DNA of 17,293 nucleotides from Paenibacillaceae bacterium (GTDB lineage: Bacteria; Bacillota; Bacilli; Paenibacillales; YIM-B00363). The DNA lies in contig JAGWXQ010000004.1 in NCBI GenBank assembly GCA_018969805.1, forward strand, positions 1 through 17,293. The letters run 5' to 3'. A program made the position numbers and the translations under genes. Below the pieces are notes generated by a model. It was not told the origin of the DNA. It was given only the letters and a program-made list of their open reading frames with translations, and ran no database searches. Below are positions 7,959-14,290 of this stretch, one piece after another (within the stretch, counting starts at the first letter, position 1; each line of letters starts with the position of its first letter).

Positions 7959-8051
7959 CGTCGTTTGCGCGCGTACTTTTCCTGTAAACCATTACCCAAA
8001 AGAGACACACACCACAGCACACATCATGACGGTACAATAACGACGAACCAT
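7959..8051 (-). other. Signal-peptide coding segment with in-frame TAA
   Basis: AGGAGGAAATACG stands directly before an ATG at 8051. The frame reads MVRRYCTVMMCAVVCVSFG, then TAA (7994-7992), then WFTGKVRAQTT, and joins the 7221-7958 frame without a shift. Basic start, hydrophobic core and a KVRA-QT cleavage-like site make a classical Sec signal peptide around the stop. A single base change, for example TAA from TTA, would restore it. Confidence 0.7.
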
Positions 8052-8077
8052 CGTATTTCCTCCTAATTGTCTTGGCG

Positions 8078-8151
8078 CACAATTATTGTGGAGCTCGATA
8101 ACGTATTGGTTTGTATGATACACCCTATCACACTTTCACACTGTGTGTCAA
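8078..8151 (-). promoter_or_regulatory. Candidate promoter and palindromic operators before the unknown minus-strand gene
   Basis: On the minus strand a perfect -35 box, TTGACA (8151-8146), is followed after 18 bases by TAGGGT (8127-8122), a weak -10 box. A palindrome CACACTGTGTG (8137-8147) overlaps the -35 box. A second, CACAATTATTGTG (8078-8090), lies between promoter and ribosome site. CATACAAA just downstream of the -10 also resembles a sigma-E -10 box, so the sigma factor is uncertain. Confidence 0.4.
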
Positions 8152-8241
8152 ACCGATGGGGTACTGCGCATGCGCAGGGCATACTCATCCCTTATGTTGT
8201 TATCAAGCAAAAAGAGATCCTCTGGAACGCTGTTTTTTATA

Positions 8242-8676
8242 ATGGGTGATCCCCACACGAAAAAAATGTACATGACCGTCGTGCATCAAAATGAAGTAAA
8301 AAAAATGGTCGAAAATTATCGGAAATTGGCAAACGGTACTCCCCCATTTCACGACATCGCACAGAGCATCCCCAAAAACACACGCGTCCAAATGCAGCAG
8401 TTGGCGGCAATATTGTTTGAACTCATCCTCGATGTGGGTATGTATGCTCATGGCATACAAGAACAAGCAGACCAAATACGAGACGTGCAAAATGAACTAA
8501 AAAAACCTCCTTCAGACAATACGAACGATTGCTCTTTGATGCAAGAATGGATCAAAAAAATGCGCGCACGCGTCCGATTGCTGAAAGACCAAGCGATAAT
8601 CAATACCAATAGTGCACGCCGCTTGATGCAACGCATGCAATCACTGATAAAGATCACCCAGCCACCATCCAATTGA
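8242..8676 (+). CDS. Small helical protein of unknown function
   Basis: The open frame spans 8143-8676. The start is uncertain because none of the candidates (GTG 8143, ATG 8242, ATG 8266) has a good ribosome site. The ATG at 8242 gives 144 residues. The protein is polar and predicted helical: VHQNEVKKMVENYRKLANG, then a hydrophobic helix around LAAILFELILDVGMYA, then coiled-coil-like stretches (GIQEQADQIRDVQNEL and later WIKKMRARVRLLKDQ). There is no signal peptide or known motif. It is transcribed divergently from the exported-protein gene and ends about 55 bases before a strong bidirectional terminator. Its composition resembles the other two unknown genes. It may be non-coding, but length and codon pattern after 8266 look genuine. 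Confidence 0.55.
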   Translation: MGDPHTKKMYMTVVHQNEVKKMVENYRKLANGTPPFHDIAQSIPKNTRVQMQQLAAILFELILDVGMYAHGIQEQADQIRDVQNELKKPPSDNTNDCSLMQEWIKKMRARVRLLKDQAIINTNSARRLMQRMQSLIKITQPPSN

Positions 8677-8731
8677 TCCCGATGCTTTTCTCTAATGGTA
8701 CCCATGCGCATGTTCATCCCCGTTTCACAAA

Positions 8732-8761
8732 AACGCCTTTTGCTTGATCGCAAAAGGCGTT
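8732..8761. terminator. Bidirectional intrinsic terminator
   Basis: A perfect 12-base-pair stem, AACGCCTTTTGC / GCAAAAGGCGTT, with a six-base loop. It is followed by TCTTCTT on the plus strand and reads GGCGTTTTTG on the minus strand. It separates the convergent 8242-8676 gene and mltG and can serve both, with the better U-tract on the mltG side. Confidence 0.85.
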
Positions 8762-8791
8762 CTTCTTACGCGATGGTACAAACAGCGCGCC

Positions 8792-9826
8792 TTATTTTTT
8801 TTTGCTCATTGCGATATATTTCCGATGCTCATTGTATGTTTTGGCAAAATGATGTGCCCCAGAACCGTCTTTTTTTGTCACATAATACAAATAGTCCGTC
8901 GGTGTCGGATTGAGTGCTGCCCGCAATGCCGCCGCACCCGGACTGGCAATCGGTCCAGGAGGCAATGATGGGTTGCGGTACGTATTGTACGGACTGTCGA
9001 TGCGCAAGTCTGCATGCAGCAATCGCTGCTTCGGCACAGGAAGTGCATACTGCACCGTCGCATCGATTTGCAACGGCATACGGCGTTTGAGGCGGTGCAC
9101 GATCACACCCGCGACAAGCGCACGCTCCTCATCGACGACGACTTCCCGCTCGACCAGCGATGCGAGCGTCACCCACTCATGTACCGACATCTGCTGCTTC
9201 GCCAACGTCACGTTCCAATCGTCCGGCAATTGGGCGAATACGTCGTCCCATTGCGCGATCAAACGCGTCCATACGGCACGCGCCGACGCATCGCGGGGCA
9301 CATCGTACGTCTGAGGGACGATGTACCCTTCCAAAGGCACGCGCAACGGCGCATGCTCCGGAATAAACCGCGTCATCAACTGTGATTGCGCGCGCCAATA
9401 GTGCGCATCGTACGCCTCACGCATCAGTGCATGCTTGTCAAACCCTTTGGATGCAAGCACGTCGATCGTCTGCATGACGGTATATCCTTCCGGGATCGTA
9501 ATGCGCACCATACTCCGCTCAATCGTCTTCCCTGTTTGGAGCACATCCGCAACTTCCGCAATCGTCATCCCTTGGCGCAACACATACGTCCCCGCCTGCA
9601 ACAACGGAGCTTGTCCCGTATACCGTACATACAAAGAAAATACGACCGCCCGACGCACAACGCCGTATTGCTCCAACAACGCAGCAATATCGCCAACGTT
9701 TGTCCCCTTTGCGATGTGTACACGCACGGACTGTGTACCCGATGGCGGTGTCGTCTCCCGAACACCGATCCAAATACCCATCCCGACGACACAACACACG
9801 AACACCCATGCAAGCACTCTTTTCAC
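8792..9826 (-). CDS. mltG: Endolytic murein transglycosylase MltG
   Basis: A 344-residue membrane-anchored lytic transglycosylase (YceG family) that cuts nascent peptidoglycan strands. The N-terminus is a short basic stretch and one transmembrane segment (VLAWVFVCCVVGMGIWIGV). A LysM-like region follows (VRVHIAKGTNVGDIAALL), then the catalytic domain. The catalytic glutamate is about E226 in LASLVEREV, matching E218 of the E. coli enzyme in ASIVEKET. LEGYIVPQTY, SPYNTYRNPSLPPGPIASPG and the C-terminal DYLYYVTKKDGSGAHHFAKT are family signatures. The GTG at 9826 is preferred: GGGGCGAG lies before it, whereas the alternative TTG at 9853 lies inside the U-tract of a terminator. The organisation matches yrrL of Bacillus. 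Confidence 0.95.
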   Translation of the reverse strand: MKRVLAWVFVCCVVGMGIWIGVRETTPPSGTQSVRVHIAKGTNVGDIAALLEQYGVVRRAVVFSLYVRYTGQAPLLQAGTYVLRQGMTIAEVADVLQTGKTIERSMVRITIPEGYTVMQTIDVLASKGFDKHALMREAYDAHYWRAQSQLMTRFIPEHAPLRVPLEGYIVPQTYDVPRDASARAVWTRLIAQWDDVFAQLPDDWNVTLAKQQMSVHEWVTLASLVEREVVVDEERALVAGVIVHRLKRRMPLQIDATVQYALPVPKQRLLHADLRIDSPYNTYRNPSLPPGPIASPGAAALRAALNPTPTDYLYYVTKKDGSGAHHFAKTYNEHRKYIAMSKKK

Positions 9827-9851
9827 TTTGTCTCGCCCCAGTACCGCATAC

Positions 9852-9875
9852 AAAAAACGCGCACAATACGTGCGC
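9852..9875 (-). terminator. Intrinsic terminator or attenuator between the DUF1292 gene and mltG
   Basis: On the minus strand GCGCAC-GTATT-GTGCGC forms a six-base-pair all-strong stem, followed by G and six T. It starts 16 bases after the DUF1292 stop and ends about 25 bases before the mltG start. The short stem may allow read-through into mltG, lowering its expression relative to the upstream genes. Confidence 0.65.
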
Positions 9876-9891
9876 TGTTTGTATCGGTGTG

Positions 9892-10302
9892 TTATTGCTT
9901 CAAATGATCCAATGTAATTTCGAGTGCGTCATTTTTTGCGTTAATGCGCTCCTCAAACGCCTCCTGAACCATGCGAAATTCCTCATCGGATTCGATATGG
10001 CTCATAAACACTTCCTCACCGATCTGCTCGTATCGAAACGCAAAAACGTCGTGGACGACTTCCTCATCGATGTCTTCGTATTCTTCGTCTTCATCATCAA
10101 AAAATTCCTCGTCATCAACGTCTTCGTCGTCAATGTCTTCGTCCTCATCGATGTGTTCGTCTTCACCAACAGGCATCACAATGATGTATCGATTGCCATT
10201 TTGATCGAGTGTAAAACGCATGAGCACTTCGTATTCTTTTTCCTCACCATCTTCGTTCACGATTACTGCTATTTCTTTTTTTTGCTCATCGTGTGCATGC
10301 AT
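9892..10302 (-). CDS. yrzB: DUF1292 (YrzB-like) protein with long acidic run
   Basis: A 136-residue DUF1292 protein. The N-terminal part (IAVIVNEDGEEKEYEVLMRF, then NRYIIVMPV) and the C-terminal part (VFAFRYEQIGEEVFMSHIES, then FRMVQEAFEE) are the conserved family halves. Between them, from about residue 48 to 82, almost every residue is Asp or Glu. The family is usually near 90-110 residues, so the acidic stretch is an expansion. No biochemical function is established. The ATG at 10302 follows AGAGGTGA. It sits 13 bases after ruvX in the conserved ireB-ruvX-DUF1292-mltG order. Confidence 0.92.
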   Translation of the reverse strand: MHAHDEQKKEIAVIVNEDGEEKEYEVLMRFTLDQNGNRYIIVMPVGEDEHIDEDEDIDDEDVDDEEFFDDEDEEYEDIDEEVVHDVFAFRYEQIGEEVFMSHIESDEEFRMVQEAFEERINAKNDALEITLDHLKQ

Positions 10303-10315
10303 CGTCTTCACCTCT

Positions 10316-10765
10316 TTATTGGGATTGGCGCACGGAAATACCTGCTTGATTGCTCTGTGCATCCATAAACTGCTGCAACAACAATACCGCAGCCATTTGA
10401 TCGACAACGCGTTTGCGCTGTTCACGGCGCACATGAGCAGCGATCAACGTCCGCTGCGCTGCCACCGTCGTCAGCCTCTCGTCCCACAACACAATCGGCA
10501 CAACGACAATCGTCCGCATCTGCTCCGCGCATCGCTCGACTTCCAAAGCCTTCTCCCCACGCGTCCCATCCATCCGAATCGGATGCCCGAGTACGATCGT
10601 GGCAATGTCCCATTGTGTACACAACGACGCAACATGACGTGCCAAATGCGCATCGGAAACGTACGCATGCGACGGCAACGGCTGCGCCGTAATGCCGAGC
10701 GCGTCACTGACCGCAATGCCGACGCGCTTGCTGCCGTAGTCGATCCCTAAGATGCGCGCACTCAT
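10316..10765 (-). CDS. ruvX: RuvX/YqgF RNase H-fold nuclease (pre-16S rRNA processing or Holliday junction)
   Basis: A 149-residue RNase H-fold protein. It has the first acidic residue D9 in ILGIDYGSKRVGIAVSD, the family segment IVLGHPIRMDGTRG, the second acidic position in LWDERLTT, and a C-terminal VVDQMAAVLLLQ carrying the third aspartate. The family is proposed to resolve Holliday junctions and, in E. coli, to mature the 5' end of 16S rRNA. The ATG at 10765 overlaps the ireB stop by four bases, showing coupling. Confidence 0.96.
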   Translation of the reverse strand: MSARILGIDYGSKRVGIAVSDALGITAQPLPSHAYVSDAHLARHVASLCTQWDIATIVLGHPIRMDGTRGEKALEVERCAEQMRTIVVVPIVLWDERLTTVAAQRTLIAAHVRREQRKRVVDQMAAVLLLQQFMDAQSNQAGISVRQSQ

Positions 10766-11025
10766 TTGTCGCGTGCATGCGCGACATAAAAACGCACAAG
10801 CTCCTCGATCATCTCATCGCGTTCCCGTTTGCGGACGAGGGCGCGCGCTTGGTTTTGGCGCGGGATAAACGCAGGATCACCAGAGAGCAAATACCCGACA
10901 AGTTGATTGATGGGATGATACCCTTTTTGCTGCAAGGCATCGTATACGGTCATAATGACTTCATGTACCGACGCTTCCCGGTCATCGACAGGGGGGACGT
11001 ACCGAATCGTATGGTCGTGCACCAT
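10762..11025 (-). CDS. ireB: IreB family regulatory phosphoprotein (DUF965)
   Basis: An 87-residue protein with the near-invariant family block NEVL-like HEVIMTVYDALQQKGYHPIN, then QLVGYLLSGDPAFIPR and ERDEMIEELVRFY. In Enterococcus, IreB is a substrate of the PASTA kinase IreK and restrains cephalosporin resistance; phosphorylation there is on N-terminal threonines. Here one threonine (T6, in HTIRYV) remains in that segment. A role in cell-wall stress is inferred. AAGGGGGATGGAAG precedes the ATG at 11025, so the longer frame to 11073, which would run over the promoter, is not used. It overlaps ruvX by four bases. Confidence 0.95.
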   Translation of the reverse strand: MVHDHTIRYVPPVDDREASVHEVIMTVYDALQQKGYHPINQLVGYLLSGDPAFIPRQNQARALVRKRERDEMIEELVRFYVAHARDK

Positions 11026-11068
11026 CTTCCATCCCCCTTTATCGAAGTACCGATATGATCTCATATGG

Positions 11069-11098
11069 ATCATAATGCATACACGTTGCCGTTGTCAA
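11069..11098 (-). promoter_or_regulatory. Sigma-A promoter of ireB-ruvX-DUF1292
   Basis: The minus strand has a perfect -35 TTGACA (11098-11093), an 18-base spacer and TATGAT (11074-11069). The -35 box begins just after the alaS stop codon and transcription would start about 35-40 bases before ireB. This gives the ireB group its own promoter independent of alaS. Confidence 0.8.
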
Positions 11099-11099
11099 A

Positions 11100-13685
11100 T
11101 CAACCCTGTGCCGCTTGCGCAATCCACGATGCCGCAGCATCGAGTGCCTCAGGCAACGCATGCGTCCATTGCCCTCCCGCTTGCGCAATGTGCGCCTGCC
11201 CCCCTCCTTTTCCACCACACACCGGCGCGATCGCGTGCATCAACGCCCCAGCATTCCATCCTTGTTTGACCAAATCCGGTGTCATCGCCGCAAGCAACAA
11301 CACCCGTTCGTGCACGATCGCGCCAAATACGACGATGCCCGAACGCATGTGCGATCGCACGACGTCCGCAAGCAACCGCAAGTAGTCACGATCCGCATCG
11401 TCGATCACCGCTTTGACGACCGCGATGCCTGCAATGTGCTGCGCCGATTGCACCAAAAACGCGGCTTCCTTCTGTGCATAACGCTCTTGCCACTGCGCGT
11501 TTTGCTTGGTCAGCGTCTTGATCGCATCGACTGCCGCCTCCGTCTTCGCCACGAGCTGGTCCGCCGACGTCTTCAGCACTGCTGCACACGCATCGCGCAC
11601 GCGCTGTACGTCTTTGTACGCCGCGTACGCTGCCTCCCCGACGACCGCCTCAATGCGCCGCACGCCTGCACCAATTCCCGACTCACTGACGATCATGCAC
11701 GCTCCGATCAATCCCGTATTCGATACGTGCGTCCCGCCACACAGCTCCGTACTGACGTCCCCGATGCGCACGACGCGCACCATATCGCCATACTTTTCGC
11801 CAAACAACGCCATCGCACCAAGTGCAAACGCTTGCTCTTTGGGCATCTGTGTCGTTTCGACCGGCAACTGCGCACAAATGTGTGTGTTGATGCGCTGCTC
11901 AATCGCATCAAGCACGTCTCGCCCAATCGGCTCCGCACACACCACGTCAAAGCGCAATCGATCGGCGTGTACGGACGAGCCCGCTTGGCGCGCAGCACGA
12001 CCGACGATCGTCTGCAACGCTTCGTGCAACAAATGCGTCGCCGTATGATGGCGCATCGTCGCCAAACGATGCGCACGATCGACGTGCGCAACGACACGAT
12101 CCCCGAGGCACACGTCCGCATCGATGGAGACATCGTGCACCGTCTGCCCATGCGGTGCACGCCATACCCGCTGTACACGCCACGTCCGATCCCCACATAC
12201 GAGCTGTCCCGTATCGCTCACTTGCCCACCCGATTCGACATAAAAAGGCGTCTGATCCAGTACAACGTGCACATGCGTCTCAGACACATGGACCGCGGCG
12301 ACACGCGCCTCCGTCTCAACATGCGCATACCCGACAAACGCACTATCCACCGTACACTGCATCCATACGTCCGCTTGAACGTGCATCCCCACGTGCTCCA
12401 TCCGCGCCGCCCGTGCACGCGCACGCTGCGCTTCCATACACTGCGCAAACACCGCAACATCGACATCCAGCTGCTGCTCCGATGCCAAATCCATCGTCAA
12501 ATCCAATGGGAACCCATACGTATCGTACAACAAAAACGCATCCGCACCGTCTATGCACGTGCGCCCTTCCGCACGCACAGCAGCGATTATGCGCTCCGCT
12601 GCGACAAGTCCGTCTGAGAGCGTTGCATGAAACCGCACTTCTTCTGCCTTGATCGCCTCTGCCACATCTTCGGCACTGCTGCGCAACGTTGGATACGCAT
12701 CGGCCATCAGGTCTACGACGAGCGGCACGAGTGTGTGCACAAACGGGTCGGAAATGCCCAACACCGTCTTGCCATACCGTACCGCACGACGCAACAATCT
12801 GCGCAAGACGTACCCGCGCCCTTCGTTGCTCGGACGCACGCCATCCGTCAACGCAAACACAAGCGTGCGCGCATGGTCGGCGATGCACCGCAGTGCAACG
12901 GTACGCCGCGCATTGTTCCCGTGCGCACGACGAGCGACGTGCGCAATGAGCGGTGCAAGCACGTCCGTATCATACGCTGTAGGCACCTGCTGCAGCACGA
13001 CGGCGAGCCGCTCAAGCCCCGCACCCGTATCGATATTGCGGGAGGGCAAAGGGACGATGCGCCCGTCTTGCAAATGGTTGTATTGTGTAAACACAAGGTT
13101 CCACACTTCTAAGTATCGCTCGTTTTCCCCACCAACGACACAATCTGCGCCCCCAAAGGCATCCCCACGATCGAAAAACACTTCCGAACACGGTCCGCAC
13201 GGTCCTTCTCCAAGATCCCAAAAATTGTCCGCGCACCGCGTAATGTGCCCCTCATGCACGCCAACGACATCGCGCCAAATGCGCACCGCCTCGTCGTCTT
13301 CAGGATGCACCGTCACGTGCAATTGGGATGCGGGCAACCCAAGCCACGCGCTGCCCGTTAAAAACTCCCACGCCCAAACAATCGCTTCTTCTTTAAAATA
13401 ATCATTTAATGAAAAATTGCCGAGCATTTCAAAAAACGTCAAATGCCGCGCCGTCACACCGACGTTTTCGATGTCGTTTGTGCGGATGCATTTCTGCGCA
13501 TTGGCAATGCGGCGATGCTTCGGCACGATCCGGCCATCAAAATACGGTTTGAGCGGCGCCATGCCCGCATTAATCCACAACAACGACGCATCATCATGGG
13601 GCACGAGCGAGGCACTCGGTTCAATATGATGCCCTTTTGATGCAAAAAATTCAATCCAAAGCGTACGAATTTGTCGTGCGTTCAT
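11100..13685 (-). CDS. alaS: Alanyl-tRNA synthetase
   Basis: An 861-residue class II synthetase that charges tRNA-Ala. It starts MNARQIRTLWIEFFASKGHH, the typical N-terminus, with the class II core through FFEMLGNFSLNDYF (84-97) and GAGLERL (221-227). The tRNA-recognition helices follow, then the editing domain with the zinc/editing motif HHTATHLLH (546-554) and CGGTH (649-653). The C-terminal C-Ala/DHHA1 domain ends with CGGKGGGQAHIAQAGG. The frame is open to 13928, but the ATG at 13685, preceded by AAAGGTGTAGCG, matches the family N-terminus. The 81 extra residues translate the repeats and are rejected. No T-box leader is recognisable upstream, unlike many Firmicute alaS genes. Confidence 0.98.
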   Translation of the reverse strand: MNARQIRTLWIEFFASKGHHIEPSASLVPHDDASLLWINAGMAPLKPYFDGRIVPKHRRIANAQKCIRTNDIENVGVTARHLTFFEMLGNFSLNDYFKEEAIVWAWEFLTGSAWLGLPASQLHVTVHPEDDEAVRIWRDVVGVHEGHITRCADNFWDLGEGPCGPCSEVFFDRGDAFGGADCVVGGENERYLEVWNLVFTQYNHLQDGRIVPLPSRNIDTGAGLERLAVVLQQVPTAYDTDVLAPLIAHVARRAHGNNARRTVALRCIADHARTLVFALTDGVRPSNEGRGYVLRRLLRRAVRYGKTVLGISDPFVHTLVPLVVDLMADAYPTLRSSAEDVAEAIKAEEVRFHATLSDGLVAAERIIAAVRAEGRTCIDGADAFLLYDTYGFPLDLTMDLASEQQLDVDVAVFAQCMEAQRARARAARMEHVGMHVQADVWMQCTVDSAFVGYAHVETEARVAAVHVSETHVHVVLDQTPFYVESGGQVSDTGQLVCGDRTWRVQRVWRAPHGQTVHDVSIDADVCLGDRVVAHVDRAHRLATMRHHTATHLLHEALQTIVGRAARQAGSSVHADRLRFDVVCAEPIGRDVLDAIEQRINTHICAQLPVETTQMPKEQAFALGAMALFGEKYGDMVRVVRIGDVSTELCGGTHVSNTGLIGACMIVSESGIGAGVRRIEAVVGEAAYAAYKDVQRVRDACAAVLKTSADQLVAKTEAAVDAIKTLTKQNAQWQERYAQKEAAFLVQSAQHIAGIAVVKAVIDDADRDYLRLLADVVRSHMRSGIVVFGAIVHERVLLLAAMTPDLVKQGWNAGALMHAIAPVCGGKGGGQAHIAQAGGQWTHALPEALDAAASWIAQAAQG

Positions 13686-13704
13686 CGCTACACCTTTCTT
13701 TCTG

Positions 13705-13790
13705 ATACGCATCCGTATGTCCACCCATCGATCCGGTTCGCAAAATTGCTTTTTGCCCCTCGCCAAAAGCCCGCTGTATCGATGTAGAAA
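13705..13790 (-). repeat. Interspersed palindromic repeat, copy C
   Basis: Between alaS and copy B, read on the minus strand. It shares GGATCGATGG, CATACGGATGCG and the GGCAAAAAGCAATTTTGC centre with the other copies. The two ends are partly complementary around CATCGAT. It lies directly before the alaS ribosome site and would be part of the alaS leader RNA. Confidence 0.6.
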
Positions 13791-13819
13791 GATGCGTGAC
13801 CATGATTGTCTCCGAATGA

Positions 13820-13910
13820 GCAAAATCCGCATTTCAAACGATCGATCCGCTGCACAAGGCCACTTTTCGCCCCCGAACAAACGGCACCCGTCTGGAACGA
13901 TGTTTTCAAC
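13820..13910 (-). repeat. Interspersed palindromic repeat, copy B
   Basis: Ungapped match over 86 bases to copy A (4001-4090) in opposite genomic orientation, with about 60 identical positions. The outer blocks TTGAAAACATCGTTCC and CGGATCGATCGTTTG are conserved and the centre is diverged. Most differences are C/T or A/G. It is adjacent to copy C, giving two copies in the same orientation in the alaS 5' region. Confidence 0.7.
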
Positions 13911-13924
13911 AAGGCAGGAGTAAG

Positions 13925-14017
13925 TCATGTTAGCATATCGTACGTGAAAAGGTCAAGTCCAACATCGTGTATAAAAAGGACCGGCCGCACCAAACGCATT
14001 GTTGCCGCTGCGCCCAT
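13925..14017 (-). CDS. Possible 30-residue ORF upstream of alaS
   Basis: GGAGG six bases before an ATG at 14017 opens a frame of 30 codons to a TGA at 13925. It begins MGAAATMRLVRPVLF, with three adjacent alanine codons (GCA GCG GCA). The frame also extends upstream without a stop for more than 20 codons. I recognise no family. It could be a leader peptide, a small protein or chance. If the promoter proposed at 13927-13956 is right, this ORF lies before it and would need another promoter. Confidence 0.3.
   Translation of the reverse strand: MGAAATMRLVRPVLFIHDVGLDLFTYDMLT
13927..13956 (-). promoter_or_regulatory. Candidate sigma-A promoter of alaS
   Basis: TTGACC (13956-13951), an 18-base spacer and TAACAT (13932-13927) on the minus strand. 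Transcription would start near 13920 and give a leader of about 235 bases containing repeat copies B and C. The -10 box is weak, so confidence is modest. Confidence 0.45.
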
Positions 14018-14129
14018 GGTCGTCCTCCAGATGTCCCAGTACAATTTGGGATCGTGCGCATCCTGCGTACTCTTCTGCCAATCCCGTCGTTCATCCACCC
14101 TTCACTGTTTGTTTTCCTTAGGCGTGCTT

Positions 14130-14208
14130 CACACCATCGATCCGTTTTACAAAACCGACTTCCGCGAGGAAACAAAAAGCAGTTTTGCCCAATAAGATCG
14201 ATGGTGTG
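14130..14208. repeat. Interspersed palindromic repeat, copy D
   Basis: Bounded by a perfect 13-base inverted repeat, CACACCATCGATC (14130-14142) and GATCGATGGTGTG (14196-14208). Inside are a second complementary pair AAAAC/GTTTT and a small TTCC-GCGA-GGAA hairpin, so the whole unit can form a long stem. GATCGATGG, GGAATACGGATG and the CAAAAAGCAGTTTTGC centre link it to copies A-C. Confidence 0.65.
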
Positions 14209-14230
14209 GAATACGGATGGACACAAACAC

Positions 14231-14280
14231 ATCCATACAGAGGGCCTTTTTGCGCGAAGCAAAAAGCCCCCTGTATGGAT
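14231..14280. terminator. Long hairpin after the AI-2E gene, probable terminator related to the repeat family
   Basis: A perfect ten-base arm ATCCATACAG / CTGTATGGAT encloses further pairs (GGG/CCC, CTTTTTGC/GCAAAAAG) around a GCGAA loop. This gives a stem above 20 base pairs with two mismatches. It begins ten bases past the stop of the AI-2E gene. There is no T-run after the stem, so classical intrinsic termination is not certain. Its outer arm resembles the ATCGATACAG-GGGC part of copy C. Confidence 0.6.
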
Positions 14281-14290
14281 CGGTCGCGTA

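Noticed and set aside
9827..9853. TTG at 9853 as mltG start
   Set aside because: It lies in the U-tract of an intrinsic terminator with no ribosome site; the GTG at 9826 has one and gives a normal membrane anchor.
11026..11073. Longer IreB start at 11073
   Set aside because: It would begin inside the promoter -10 region; the ATG at 11025 has the ribosome site and matches family length.
13686..13926. T-box riboswitch before alaS
   Set aside because: GGGTGG occurs in copy C, but the following bases do not fit the T-box consensus, and similar sequence recurs in the repeat copies elsewhere.
13686..13928. N-terminal extension of alaS by 81 residues
   Set aside because: The extension translates the repeat copies, has no family similarity, and the ATG at 13685 has a ribosome site and the standard AlaS N-terminus.
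13705..14280. CRISPR array
   Set aside because: Repeats are about 80-90 bases, diverged, in both orientations and irregularly spaced, with no unique spacers of equal size and no cas genes.
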